Origin: Ehretia macrophylla
Taxonomy: Eukaryota > Streptophyta > Magnoliopsida > Boraginales > Ehretiaceae
Length of the DNA: 64,000 bases
Direction: 5' to 3'
Assembly: GCA_037974665.1 (NCBI GenBank)
Contig: CM075778.1
Span: 25,982,001-26,046,000 of the forward strand
Shown: positions 35,943 through 48,863 of the stretch, in pieces
Numbering within the stretch: position 1 is the first letter of the stretch
Layout: each line of letters begins with the position of its first letter
Position numbers and translations under genes: made by a program
Notes under the pieces: generated by a model
The model's input: only the letters and a program-made list of their open reading frames with translations
Database searches by the model: none
Told to the model about the DNA's origin: nothing

Positions 35943-36311
35943 ATAAGGAGAGCAAACCAAATACAATAAAAACAGGTTGGATAAGGAACTGCATTAATTT
36001 TATTGTCACCAGCTCAAAATTTACAAGGAGGATAGAATTTACAACGAGGATAGGCTTCAAAACCGACCTTGTATCTTTGAACAAAAATAGTTTTTGTATT
36101 TATAAGCAGCTGAACCCTTAATTAGGCTGCCTACGTACTTTGACACCGAATGATATCAAAGATCAAGCTGCACGCAGTTCTACAATTTACATTGAAAAAT
36201 TATATACTATCAAAGATGTATTACAAATTAGCGCTCTTCCTTTCTTCATGACTGATTTTTCCTTGAGAAGCTTGACGATTTGGAGCATATCAAGTAGTTG
36301 TGGAGAGATCT

Positions 36312-37541
36312 TCATCGGCAACTCGGCTCCAATGAATCCGGAAACAATTCTGGCATGAAATTTGAAGTGTCATCTGCAACAGGGATATCTACTAATGATA
36401 TGCCATTCATATAGGATGCATATTCTTCATCATTTTCTCGCAAGCTTTCAAACTCTGCGTGAGAAAGCTCCATCAAGCTATCAAGCTCCGCAGCGCTAAA
36501 GTCAACATCCATGGAGAAGATGGCAGTCGGGTTTGAAATATCATCAGGCTTGGCACTGCTATCAAACTCCGCAGGGCTATTTGGTAACAAAATGTGTTTC
36601 AAGTTGGACTCATATCGTCTCACTTCATCATCACTTGGCAAGCTTTCCGCAGGAGTATCAGCTAATAACATGTCTCCCAAGTTGGACACACATTGTCTCA
36701 TAACGTTAACATCATCATTCTGTGTCTTGTTCTGAATCGATTCTATGGAGCTGTTTGCAGCTTCCATTACTCCATTGTTGATTATCTGGACCTCTGCTTC
36801 CGTAGCCAGAAGAAGATTTCCTCCATTACTCCATTGTTGATCAACGCCAATTGTCATGTGATGTTGATGATCATCTGAACAACTCCACCGCGGTGTCTTC
36901 TCTTCTTGGGGAATATAATTGTCCTCTCGCGATTTCCTCTTGCCCAAAACTTCACAATCATGCGAGATTTCAGAATGTTGTTCTTTCTTGAAGTTTTTCG
37001 ATTCGTCCTTTGTAATTTTGCAAACAACGTAGTCCGTGCATCCAATGTCGATCAAGCCAGCATCCGAAAGAGAACATTCATGCATAATCCAATGCCCTTT
37101 TCCATCTAAATCTTTCTTACTCGACTTAAACGTGAACATCCTTTTGGAGCCTATTTTGGTTTTGGGTTTCCCTTTCATGATATCTTTGGACCCTGTTTGT
37201 CCATGCCATTTGCCGCAACCCGCTGTTCGGATAACGTTCTTATTACCCTGCCGCCCAACCTTGGACAATTTAGTAAACACATAGATAGTCTTATTACCCT
37301 TGCTCGAATCGTCATCATCATCAGTAATTGGGATGTTCCAAGGATCATCTTCAGTGAAAATCTCCCAAGGATTTGCTTTTTCGCCGTAGAGGGCTCTTTC
37401 AAGGATCCCATCCCAGGGGGGGTGCCCCAATAGCCTTCTCCTCAAGTATGACATAAGCAATTCTTGATCCGAAGGTGCGAATTGAAAACCTTCAGGAATT
37501 TTAATACTCATCTTTGCTCTTCCTACGCTCATTATCAACAA
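36312..37541 (-). CDS. NAC-domain transcription factor, copy 3 (full length, 409 aa)
   Basis: Full frame with all NAC subdomains: IPEGFQFAPSDQELLMSYL, RTAGCGKWHGQTGSKDI, KIGSKRMFTFKSSKKDL, GHWIMHECSLSD and DYVVCKI. Three substitutions hit conserved places: D to A in LERALYGEK, Y to C in the MHEY motif, and S to C in IGCTDYVV. The usual TGA stop has become CGA (Arg), and the next codon is TGA, so the protein ends SLEPSCR. One Lys is missing from GNKK, so total length equals copy 1. It shares GHPPWDG, EVQII and the 11-nt TATA run with copy 1. It is probably still functional, but the MHEY change could weaken DNA binding. Confidence 0.8.
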   Translation of the reverse strand: MLIMSVGRAKMSIKIPEGFQFAPSDQELLMSYLRRRLLGHPPWDGILERALYGEKANPWEIFTEDDPWNIPITDDDDDSSKGNKTIYVFTKLSKVGRQGNKNVIRTAGCGKWHGQTGSKDIMKGKPKTKIGSKRMFTFKSSKKDLDGKGHWIMHECSLSDAGLIDIGCTDYVVCKITKDESKNFKKEQHSEISHDCEVLGKRKSREDNYIPQEEKTPRWSCSDDHQHHMTIGVDQQWSNGGNLLLATEAEVQIINNGVMEAANSSIESIQNKTQNDDVNVMRQCVSNLGDMLLADTPAESLPSDDEVRRYESNLKHILLPNSPAEFDSSAKPDDISNPTAIFSMDVDFSAAELDSLMELSHAEFESLRENDEEYASYMNGISLVDIPVADDTSNFMPELFPDSLEPSCR

Positions 37542-37638
37542 ATCTCACAAAACAAATCACTCTCTTGATGTCTATAATTAATACTGCAACTCACAATCTT
37601 AACTATGTTTGTAATGCTGAATATAGAGCTAGCTTGGG

Positions 37639-37649
37639 ATATATATATA
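37639..37649 (-). promoter_or_regulatory. TATA box region of NAC copy 3 (AT run of 11)
   Basis: Same position and length as in copy 1. Confidence 0.5.
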
Positions 37650-37979
37650 GACTACTGTAACTTGTGATGCAATCTAGTATAATGCATAAGGAAACACTAA
37701 ACTCACAGGGACTTAAATTCTTACATGGCGGTTGTTAAATTATAATCTTTTCAGAGTCCTATCTCTGATTAACTACTTCTTCTTGTCTAAATTCATTCAT
37801 AATTTGATATGCAAAATAATTTTGTTGAATTATTTCTTCTATTTATTTTCTTGATTGAATTCCCTGTTTGATATGTTTTTAACTTTTCTTTTTCTTGATT
37901 CTCAATCATTTTTATTTTTTTCTTCATTCTCAAGAAATATTAAAAAGAAATCAGATTAGCATTACACTAATCTACCAAT

Positions 37980-38405
37980 CTCTACACAAAATTAAATCCT
38001 ATTTTATATTTACATTGAAGAACAATATTCTCCCTAACATCAAGAACAATCCAGTCAAAGATTTGTTCCCCTTAAGCCATGAACTCTACTATTCCGCTCG
38101 AGCCATAAGAGGGAAACACAAGCATGAAATTTTGTGAATAAGTCTATTTGAAGGAAAACTTTTAAGTCCGTCCAAATTAGCGTGGGGGTGGACCCCACCT
38201 GTGTGGGGCCCCCCTCACATGTGAGTATTGGACTAATTTGTCTGACGAACTCAAGACCCTCCCCTATCTGAATTGATTTTCAAGTAGCCCACTCTAATCT
38301 TTTCGCGCATTGCTTCTAAGTCCTACCTTAGAATGGACAATTGGTAGAAAGATGTTCTCAGCATTGCAAGCTAAAGCCACAAGATATACATTCAGCTTCA
38401 AAAAT
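37980..38405 (-). pseudogene. LINE ORF2 3'-end remnant, unit 3
   Basis: Homologue of 12440-12865, in the same decayed state. Confidence 0.5.
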
Positions 38406-39141
38406 TATTCCCTAGGAAAGAAGGTACTTTGTCTTGCCCCCAGATTTTTTCGGACAAAATTTGGGAACAAGATTGTCGTGAACTCAGAAAGATAAATCTT
38501 TCTAAACCCGAAAGACTCTAATCCTCAATAAAACTACTAAATCAAACAAGTAATAACAATGTATAATTCAAAGAAAAACTAATCCTTTAATTAAATACCA
38601 AAAATGCTATTGCTTCAATTACATGAGAAAAACTCCAAAAAATGGATATATAAATATAAACAAAAGATCTAAAAATTCATTATGATCTCTTGCATCTCTT
38701 CATTAAAAATTCATTCTAATCTCTTGCATCTTTCCATGAAAACTTCTAGAATTAGGAACCCCTGACTAAATTTGTCATATGCAAATGTAAGAATGAGAAA
38801 GTATTGAACTAAATCATACATTCAATATACCTTATTGACATTGATACGACTTCTTACCTTTATTGATAAAATATGGCATAAAACGCACAAATACTTGGCA
38901 TACTTACTCTCAACAATATTAAGAGTATGTACTTCATATATCCTTCAAGTAAAAATGAAGGTAAAGTAAAAATTTAATTTGCTCCCACTATTATCTAGAT
39001 TTTTTTCTTCACAAAATCATATTATTGGGAGACAAAAATGTCAATCTAATGATTTATGCAACATTCTCAAGAAGTCAATATTATTATCAAGGTGAAAGTA
39101 AATCTATCCAAAAAACTATAAATGGTTGAAAACTTTTATCT

Positions 39142-39461
39142 TGTTATAAACTAAAACATAAATACTAAGAATGTAATAATAAAACAAGAGAGAATTTGAG
39201 AGAGTAAGATTGTTGATTTCTTCAAATATATGTCCTTCTTACAAACTCCCTATATTTATAGAGTTTTCTACCATCTTGATGACATACTCATTACATCACA
39301 TTCTATATACATATAATAATCTCCACTATACAAGAATCCTATAAGCATCTTTGACGAACAATTGTAGTAATATTCCACTTATGCAAGGATCTTATAAATA
39401 AATCTCTTCATCTTGATAAGTACATAATGATGAATATCCACAATATCGTATTTTCATAACA
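39142..39461 (-). repeat. Copia 3' LTR, unit 3
   Basis: 320 bp, followed on the right by ACTCCCCCTTGG, which is the purine tract on the minus strand. Confidence 0.85.
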
Positions 39462-39881
39462 CTCCCCCTTGGATATTAATTCTTTAAGAATGTTACTCGT
39501 TAAATACTTTCTAAGATAAAACCCAGTGGCATAAAAATCTTAGTGAAGGAAAAAGAGTACGATATTCTTAGTATACGCTTCTTGAGCTGCCTCATTAAAA
39601 ACCTTGGTAGGAAAACCCATTGGGATAAAACCTATGCAAAGGAAAAAAGAGTGTAAGACGTATAAGACTCCCCGTCATGTAAATATATCAATAATGATCA
39701 CAAAGTTGGCACATACCAATTTTGATAGCTAGTTCATCAGGGGTAATGTCTTTTTATGAACGCTCCAGTAAAATTTTTACTTTACTGAATTTGATGAGAA
39801 GTTGTACCACGTCTATATTGAATTCAAATAGAATTTCAGTGTGACATACTCGTATTTGGTCTACCTTATTAAAACCTTGCC

Positions 39882-40271
39882 AGGAAAAAGAGTACAGCGC
39901 AAAAATACCTTCTCCCCCTCAGTGCAACATGAATCATGGGTGACAGATCTAATCATATACATTCTCAACAGCCACATGAATTGTTATAATCTCAACATGA
40001 TTTCAAGATGCAACATTCATGTCCTGTTAAATGTATCACCACGAAATACTTGTCACCACAGGAAAAACCCAGTGGGAAAAAACCTTGGTGAAGGAAAAAG
40101 AGTACATCACAAAAATACCTTCTCCCTCTCAGTGCAACATGAATCATGGGTGACAGATCTAATCATATTCATTCTCAACCAGCCACATGAATTGTCATAA
40201 TCTCAGCATGATTTCAAGATGCAACATTCATGACCTGTTTAATGCATTGCCACGAAATACTTGTCACCACA
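39882..40271. repeat. 210-bp tandem duplication, unit 3 only
   Basis: A block starting AGGAAAAAGAGTACA and ending TTGTCACCACA occurs twice with a period of about 210 bp. Units 1, 2 and 4 have it once. Confidence 0.8.
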
Positions 40272-42551
40272 AGTGAATACATAAGGCTGTTTGTGATCTT
40301 ACTTTGTGGGGGTCAGGTAAATAGTTGGTATTTGTAGGGCCGACATATGATGATTTTAATGCTCTTGAATAAGATAAGTTCATATGTGATGTTCCACATA
40401 TGTAGCACGACCCTTCGCATTTGAGCTGCACTATACCTGGCTAATAAATTAACCAAAATATAATATACTATATTGTATTATCAACAAGATATATTAGTGC
40501 ATTAATTGTACTCAAATACGGTGCTTCGGGACCAATAACTCTTGATTTGTCATTATAGTATTTATCAACATATATAACAAATGTATATGATAATCAGAAC
40601 CAAATATGTCATGATATCATAATATTCTAAGAAAATTCTATCTCATTTTCCCAAAATGTTTTCTTCAATATAAAGATCTTTGTAATCAAATAAATTTCTT
40701 GAGATTTTCATTCATATGCTTCAAGCACATATAGTCCTTCTAGGACTTCAATATAAATATTATTATCACGTGAATATATGCTTCAGGCATATAAAGTTCT
40801 TCCAAGATTTAAATATCATTATTACATAAATATATGCTTCCAACATATTTAGAGTCTTTTTGAGACTTCAATAATATTATCATGTGATTTATATAGGTAA
40901 ACTATTATCATATTCATAAGACGCATATGAAGTCCTTTTTCAAAATTACCAAGCTAATATCAATATGATTTTCCCAAAGAATATACATCAAGGTATAATC
41001 ACACAGTGTACTAACTCATTCCTTGTTTGCCTTTAAACAATTTAAGGGAAAGACAACTATTATGATTAATTCCCTGAAATTTCTCATAGTGATGTGGGAT
41101 TGATTTCGTACAATGTTCCCCTTCAATCCCATCAACAACTATACATATTTCATGTGTATTTCAGCAACTAGACATATGTCATTTCAATAAGTATTTCATC
41201 AACCATACACATGTCATTTCAATGAGTATTTGAGCAATCATACATATGTCATATGCACTCATTTTATGTTTGGATTGCATCTCATAGATTGTATTGGCCA
41301 ATCATTTATTTGCCGACATTCTTTAGTGGACCTGTAATTTAAGATCCTCAATTTCTTTCATAACATGAGTAGCTACTGCAGTTTTCAAAAGTTGATCATG
41401 ATCAATTTCTATTGTTGGTTACATTCATTTCTAGGAGTAATTTAATTGAATAAGATCTCTTTAGTCTCAATACTTTTAATATTCACATCATTTTCAAGTA
41501 CGTGATACTCTCGTGGAGTAATATTTCTCAGTTATATTTTCAACTCTTTGTTTTGACATTTGCAAGATATCAAATAATCCAAAAATGCCAACTCGCATAT
41601 TTTGCTCCTTTATCTATGGAACCAATATGTATGCCACCCTTTCTGTGTGTAGTAGATGTTATTTCTTTATATGTATTTTAATTGAAACATCAATTCTAAT
41701 ATATAGAAGTAATTAAAGCTGGTATATATGACTTTAGTCACAATTTTTGCATCCTGGAATACATTTTATACGAGGATCAATATGATAAATTTGCCATATA
41801 TATATTTATGGTTTCAGCTTTTGTTTTTCTCCCCCTGATACTGAGAATATCATTTTATTAATTAGCAAAATATGCTATTGAAACTGATCCTTTCAATGTC
41901 CTTAAATAATATTTGATGGGGTTTCATAAATTCTCAGTTTCTTTTATAAACCCATCTTTATGCGCTTGTGGGTGAATAACAGAAACATACATTGCACAAA
42001 ACATCCTTAGATGATATTCAAATAATGGGGAGTATATAATTCAAACAGTTGACTTTGTTTGAATAATTGTTGCAACATATGATACCTATGTTCTCAACAA
42101 GACCAGACTTAGTCAGTAATAATATTGGTCTAGCAATTAGCTGCAAGTATTTAATAAAGGTTTCTGCTAAATCATATGTGTGTGAGTCACATAATGCTCA
42201 ACACAAATCCCAATATACACTATTATTAAATGTGTTGGATGTAAATTTTTCTTCATTATCAAGATGAGTTATCTTGATTGTATTATACGAAAATTGTGCC
42301 CATAGTGACTATGCGGTTATTATTTAGATGTCACTATTTATATAGTACCTGGCACACTACTATTCAAACAGTACCCAGCACGCCACTATTTAAATAGTAC
42401 CCGACGACTCCATTATTCAAATAGTACTATTCATGATAATATTCACATGGGTTACTATTCATCATCTAATAATGTATTCTTGCATGCCACATTCGAAGCA
42501 GATAATATTCTTACATGTGATTATCATATTGGGGTATCAATTAATAAAATA

Positions 42552-42761
42552 TCAAAATGATTCACATGATAGAATAATAGGCTCGTATATATCCCTTTGA
42601 AGTATTTCTCGAAATACAAAATTTCTGATATCAATTTTAATAAGAGATGGTCTTTTAATCAATTTTCCTTGGGCACAAGCAGTACATGAAAAGTTATTTG
42701 GTAACAAAATCCTTTGATTCTTTAATTGGTGCCCATATGAATTTGCAATAATTCTTCTCAT
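42552..42761 (-). pseudogene. Copia GAG-preintegrase remnant, unit 3
   Basis: Minus-strand frame MRRIIANSYGHQLKNQRILL then PNNFSCTACAQGKLI, with the CxxC pair. It is the best kept coding piece in this element copy. Confidence 0.75.
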
Positions 42762-44899
42762 ATCATGTCAAAGTATAGAACACTTTAGAGCCAATATCTT
42801 ATGGTTCATTAGTGAATATTCATAAGAATTTTTCATGAATTCATTTTATTACTGTGACACCCATAACACACAAGTGATCATTTCAACGCGTGGAAAAATT
42901 AGGATCACTATATCTTTTCTCAACTGCTCACATAGTTGTATGAGAAAACTCATATATAGAGAAGGATTATTTGAACTATTACAAGGCCATAAAATAAATT
43001 GAATAAGGCCGATTTTACAATAACGTTCATGGCAACAACCGTGTCAATTGTTATATTCATAGGAATAATAATGCTAAAAATATATTCATCGAGTAAGATT
43101 TATTTATTATACTACAATAAAATTATATATAAGAACATAAAATCATATAACTGCAAGTTATAAATTGCAAGTGGATTTTGAGAATAATATGAAACCGTTC
43201 AATAGCTCCAAATGATTAACGGGCTACAAATAAAATAAAGATTAAAATACAAGAGTTTAATCGAAATCTCAAAATTAAAGCATCTAAAATACAATTATTT
43301 TTACGAAAAGATTCAGATCTATGATATAAATCCTTATTGTTATAATTTTAATCAAGTTTCACATTTATATTCAAAATTACAAACTTGACGAAAATGAAAA
43401 AATAAATAAGGATCATAAGTAATATACATATAAAAATTTGAACTACATCCCTGTACTTATCCGTTGTTAATCTTTGATTTTATTTTCTCGGTGTTGAAGG
43501 TGAGGGAAAGGATGAGATAAAGATGATGAAGAATAAATAGGGTATTTGGTCAAATAAACAGTGCCGTGAATAGTGATCAGTGTGAATAGTACCACGTGAA
43601 CAGTATAATATGAATAGTATCGTGTGAATAGTAAGCACCGACGATTACTATTTCAACAGTGTCATGAATAGTACATCATGAACAGTAACCACTGATATGA
43701 ATTTTAACTATACAGTTTATTACAACTCAAGAATGTATCTCAAAAATCATGGTGAATCAACCATTATTATATTAAACATCATCATTGTCACTTTTAACTT
43801 TTGTCTACCATCTTTTGTTTACTTCTCTTTGTCTTTCTTTTGTCACCTTTCTTTAATCTCGACTATCATAAAAAAATACAACAGATTTTTCCAATAAAGT
43901 GGAATAGATTGCATCTAGCGAGGTCTTTGTTTAGCTCATATTTTTTTTGGAATTACAAAATAAGACTTGAAATACTAAATCGGTGATTGAAAATAAGATT
44001 ATAATATTTTAACATAACACATAATATGTAAGAAATACTGTAAAATATGATTTTAAACATAGGTAGACAGTGTTTATCTATTTACTTATTTGGATATAAC
44101 ATAAAAGGAATAGCATTATACTGCAGTAGAAGATAATTCCAACACAATTCAAATCATTACCTCATATAGTTATATGGGTGGATTAACTAAATGTCTACGT
44201 GTCTTACAAGAAACGTGTACAACACATCCTTTTGCATACTCATATATATCATCTTAATATTGACCACTATAGTCTTTGCAAAAGGGTTCCCATCGCCAAG
44301 ATATCTATCGTCATAGGGCTTCCATTTGGGTTCAATATGAAAATAGTTAGATATAAATAATTATTAAGTTTGATTAGAATTGTAAGAGAAATTAGTGATA
44401 AGTTACACATAAATAATGTTAAAATTGTGAGAAAAGTTAGTGAGAAGTTAGATATAAATAAATGTTAGAACTGTAAGAAAAATTAGTGTTAGATATAAAT
44501 AATGTTAGGATATAGTCAGAAAAGCTAGTAATAAGTTATAATCAAATCGGGAACAAGAAACATTTAGTCCAGTAACAGTTTCAACATCCTTGTGAGCAAC
44601 AGTAATTAGATCCAAAGATCAATCTGACATTCCTTTGAGTGACAGAATTTTATGTCCAAAATTTGCAAGTCAGAGCAAAAGTTCATTTGGTTAAATATTA
44701 AATTTTTATGTCCAAAGTCTAGTTATTTATACTTTTAGAGTGGTTAAACTTCGCTAACTCTATGATTGTAATATATTAACTAATCTATAACATATAATCA
44801 AAAGATAATTGAAAAGAGAAGGACTATATGAACCTTTGATAATGACGTGGTTGGATACTTTGTTGTTTGCTACTTCGGCAAAGCTTTGTGTTGATAACG

Positions 44900-45219
44900 T
44901 GTTATAAACTAAAACATAAATACTAAGAAAGTAATACTAAAACAAGAGAGAATTTGAGAGAGTAAGATTGTTAATTTCTTCAAGTGTATATCCTTCTTAC
45001 AAACTCTCTCTATTTGTAGAGTTTTCTACTACTTTGATGACATACTAATTACATCACATTCCATATACATATAATAATCTCCACTAAACAAAAATCCTAT
45101 AAGCATCTTTGACCAACAATTGTAGTAATCTTCCACTTAGGCAAGGATCCTATGAATAAATCTCTTCATCTTAATAAGTACATAACGATGAATATCCACA
45201 ACATTGTATTTTCATAACA
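44900..45219 (-). repeat. Copia 5' LTR, unit 3
   Basis: 320 bp with GAGAGAATTTGAGAGAG, the variant shared with unit 1. Confidence 0.85.
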
Positions 45220-45462
45220 TATCTTGGTTAGTCATGTAAAAAAGGTTATAAGATAAGTCGTGTAAAAAAGGTTATATTATATATTACACATAAAAAATTC
45301 ATCATCATGATGAGTACTTGAAAGTCAATTTTCAAATATTAAACTTATGCTATAATTGGAAGCTATCTATAATTTAAATAATGTAAGCAATATATGACTA
45401 TGATAATGAGAAATCTATTACATCATCACCCTTACCTTTGGGTAAGAATATTGATATGCCAG

Positions 45463-46410
45463 TAGAAATGGCAACGGATCGGGTATTCGCAAAAATTTGT
45501 AAAACCAAATCCAAACCCGTTTAAATTATTTTTTTCAAACCCGTAACGGAAACACGTCAGATTTCAATTTTTCTTACCAAACCCGAACCTGTTAAACATT
45601 CAAAAACCTGCAAGTACCTGACCCATCTCGTTACAGAATAGAAAAATTATTTTCCAAAAGAAAACCTTAAAATGTTTATAAAAACAATTAAAACAAATAT
45701 GAAAATAATGATCAATTTCAAAAAAAATTAGAAATAATAAATTAATTTTTTTGTCCATAAACAAGCTTAAACTAATCTAAACATAACAAAAAATTGAACA
45801 AAATCTAGACTAATCTTATTCACATGCTTGAATTTTTTATCTTCTTAATTAGATTTGTGAATTGAATCTTTCATCTTATTTAGTATTGAATGGCAAGATG
45901 AAAGACATGTAAACAAACCAAGTATGATGCATAAAAAAAAAACTGCAGAGTACATTCAAGTTGCATGTGATAACGAGGATTGAGAGTTTAGGACGTGGTC
46001 ACTTAGGACGTTGAAGAACTTAAGCAATTAAGCGACTATATTTGTTAAACTAGCTAAAACAATAGGTAAACATAAATTATCAAGGTCAACAATTAATTAA
46101 TAATAAGCATTGGGCTATAAGTTCACAACTATTACTTTTGGACCAATATTAAAAAATTATAATTTTCTTAAACAATATATTATATTTATTATATAAATAT
46201 TTTTATTAATTTATTATTTACTAAATCAATACTCGAATTTTCAAGTTTCGGGGTTTTTTAATTGCTTTCACAAAACCGTATCGGAGTATCCATTGGTAAG
46301 CACTTATAAAAATCAAACTCTAATGGATACTTCATTAGTTTTGTAAACTGGTTATAATCGAGTTGGATACCCATCAGATTCAAATTTTAATCCTATCCGT
46401 TGCCATCCTA
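45463..46410. mobile_element. hAT-like element, unit 3
   Basis: 948 bp with both ends (TAGAAATGGCAACGG and CCGTTGCCATCCTA) and flanks TATGCCAG / TATACTAG. Its inner variants match unit 2, not unit 1. Confidence 0.7.
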
Positions 46411-46552
46411 TATACTAGTAATTTCACTCATATGTGTGCTAAGTATATTTGTTCATCATCATGAGCAATCTATTGCTTTATCACAATTTGCCTTTGGGAA
46501 AATACTGTGAAAAGCTAGTGATTCAGTCAATCATTGAATTAACAGATGTGCA

Positions 46553-46914
46553 TGGTATTAGAGCTGGACCTCTTGGTCCAGTTTTATTCATTCGTGTTTG
46601 AACTATCTCAGAGCTGGTTCACTTGTGTTCAATCTTTCGAGTGTATCATGTTCCACACATCTTCAATCTTCCACATGTGTTAATCTACCATTTGTATTCA
46701 ATCTTCCAAGTGCGACCATCTAAAAATTAGGTCCACGAGTGTTCAGTCTTCCACGTGTTACCCCTCTCAAATTAGGTTACATGTGAAGGGGAGCGTTAGA
46801 ATATATTATTCTCTCACATTGAAAAAGTAAAAACTTCAAGGCCACCTTATAAGATCCTGAGCTACTCCACTTAACACCAATTGGATTTAAGATGGAACCT
46901 TAGTTATCCTAACA
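46553..46914 (+). mobile_element. Short LTR-retroelement remnant with PBS and PPT
   Basis: TGGTATTAGAGC (46553-46564) is a one-base variant of the usual initiator Met tRNA primer site. It is followed by about 230 bp with repeats of TTCAATCTTCCA, then a purine tract GAAGGGGAG. Then comes a block of 121 bp (46794-46914) starting CGTTAGAATA and ending TTATCCTAACA, like a small LTR or the start of a longer one. The matching 5' LTR is not evident; the hAT element appears to sit in that position. Confidence 0.5.
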
Positions 46915-48115
46915 TTTAGAGTTTGTATTTTGTGGCTTTAGTGCATCTATCTCTTCGATCAAAGCTGAGCTTGAAGCTACTCAATGCCTCCTTTTGAGTT
47001 CATCCCTTGATCATAGTCTTGTTAACAAGGAAACTGAATAGAGAAGACGACTAATGAAAGCTTTGACATATTAAGAATCCATGTTACAACAAAAAACAAG
47101 AGTCAATTGGCTTAAAGAATATGACCTTACTACAGCCTATTTCCAGAAAGTCATCAAAGAGCGGCAGGATAGAAACACTATTTCCAATATTGTGGATAAT
47201 GTACTTATTGCACAGGAATTGGTTGGAAACTATGGTAGAAATCACACTAGCTCTAGATGCACCATCAAATTCAATATCATGAAGGCTTATGACTCAGTCA
47301 ACTGGAAATTCATCCAATCAAGCCTTGCTGCTTTTGATCAATACGTACATTACTTCCTCATCTTATTCGATTATGATAAATGATCAAATGAAGGGATTCT
47401 TTCAGGGGAAAAAAGGCCTTAGACAAGGAGACCCGATCTCGCCATATATCTTTGTGATCGTCATAGAGGTTTTATCTCAACTTCTTATTCGGTGTAGCAA
47501 GCTGAAGGGATTCGGTTTTCATCCCAAGTACAAGAAAATCAAGCTCAGCCACCTTGCCTTTTCGGATGATATTCTCATCTTTTCTAAGGCCAACCCCAGT
47601 TCCATTGAACTCATTAAGAAAGCCATCAACATCTTCTTCAAGATGTCTGGTCTATAGTTTAGCACTGCAAAAAGTGAAATTTATTTTGCAGGATGCTCTG
47701 ATAGCTGTAAGCACAATATTTGCGAATCGTTGGGAGTTAAATTGGGTAGCCTACTTGTGTGGTACCTTGGTATTCCTTTGATAATTGGAAGACTGAATAA
47801 ACTTACTTGTAGTGGTCTTGTTACTAAAATCACAGCCAAGATTGATCATTGGACAACTAATTGGCTTTTTTATGCTAGTAGATTATAACTCTTAACTCTA
47901 TCCTGCAAAGTATTACAGCTTATTGGTGTAATATTTTCATGCTACTGAAAGGGGTTATTGAAGAGATTGAAAGAAATTTTGCGGCTTATTGAAAGGTGGT
48001 GGCGATAGTGCTTGTTAGTCTAAATGAGCCTAAGAAAGGAGGTGATTTAGGCTTATGGAGGCAAATCACTACTTTAAAAATTATTAAGTTCGACTACTAT
48101 ATTCACTTAGGCAAT
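46915..48115 (+). pseudogene. LINE reverse-transcriptase fragment, unit 3
   Basis: Broken frames read in order: an endonuclease-RT linker (MLQQKTRVNWLKEYDLTTAY at 47081), LIAQELVGNYGRNHTSSRC, the RT motif KFNIMKAYDSVNWKFI, GLRQGDPISPYIFVI, then the catalytic-type LAFSDDILIFSK, then VWYLGIPLIIGRL. At 47655 an in-frame TAG follows MSGL, where most LINEs have Gln. The region between linker and RT finger is shortened. It ends near GGLW-type residues (DLGLWRQITTLK) before the spacer repeat. It belongs to the L1-like plant LINE family and is not functional. Confidence 0.8.
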
Positions 48116-48863
48116 TTATAAAACACTTCGTGTGTAATACATATAATAGTGAGATTGTGCAATAAATCAAACACAAGATCATATGTAATATATATAAAAT
48201 TAAACGCAAATATTTTTAGGTGATTCACTAATCTAATCCACCATCTAAGGTCTCCTCCCCTTATGATTTCTACAAACTCCACTATTGATGCTTCTTTAAA
48301 TGTTGGTGAAACACAAACCAACTTTACAACCTTCTCTTGAGTCCACAAGAGAATCACATGCTTCTTCAAATGTAGGTGAAGCTAAGAACCTACAAAACAA
48401 TCTCTTGAATCCACAAGAGATCAACCAAAGCCTCTTCAATTGTAGGTGAGACTTCAAACCTACTCACTCTTCCCTTTGAATCTACAAAGGATTTTTCCAC
48501 ACACTTCACTTTTACAAGAATTCACTCAATCTTATTCTAGAGCCCCAAGATTGTTTACAATGCAAAAAATTGAGTGTTTCAATGATAATACAATGAAGAA
48601 CAATCAAAACTCCTCAATGAGTAGATAACACAATTGAAAGCTCTTGAATGCTCAATAGATTTGCAAGTTATAGCTCAAGCTTGGTGTATATTAATTGAAA
48701 TAAGTGAAATTCAAAGCTTAGAATTAATATAGGATGTTTTGTAGATGTTGGAAGAGTTATTGTCCTTTAGTTTTCCTTTCAGCCATTAACCTTGAGAAAG
48801 TACGACGTCAAGAGATTTTGCAAGTTTTAAAATCAAAATAAGTGGGTTTCTTGTCTCTTTGGG
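48116..48863. repeat. Spacer repeat with hairpin array, unit 3 copy
   Basis: Homologue of 21336-22081. Hairpins at 48332-48353 and 48400-48421, and a third around 48473-48490. The third stem (CCTTTG / CAAAGG) is kept although its loop has changed by one base. Confidence 0.55.

Larger units (their letters stand above)
39142..45219 (-). mobile_element. Ty1/copia element, unit 3 copy
   Basis: Left LTR 39142-39461, right LTR 44900-45219 (320 bp each), TATCT duplications at 39137-39141 and 45220-45224. It has no MITE and no solo LTR. Private changes include a 210-bp tandem duplication near 39882-40271 and a short deletion near 43530. Frames are broken. Confidence 0.85.
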
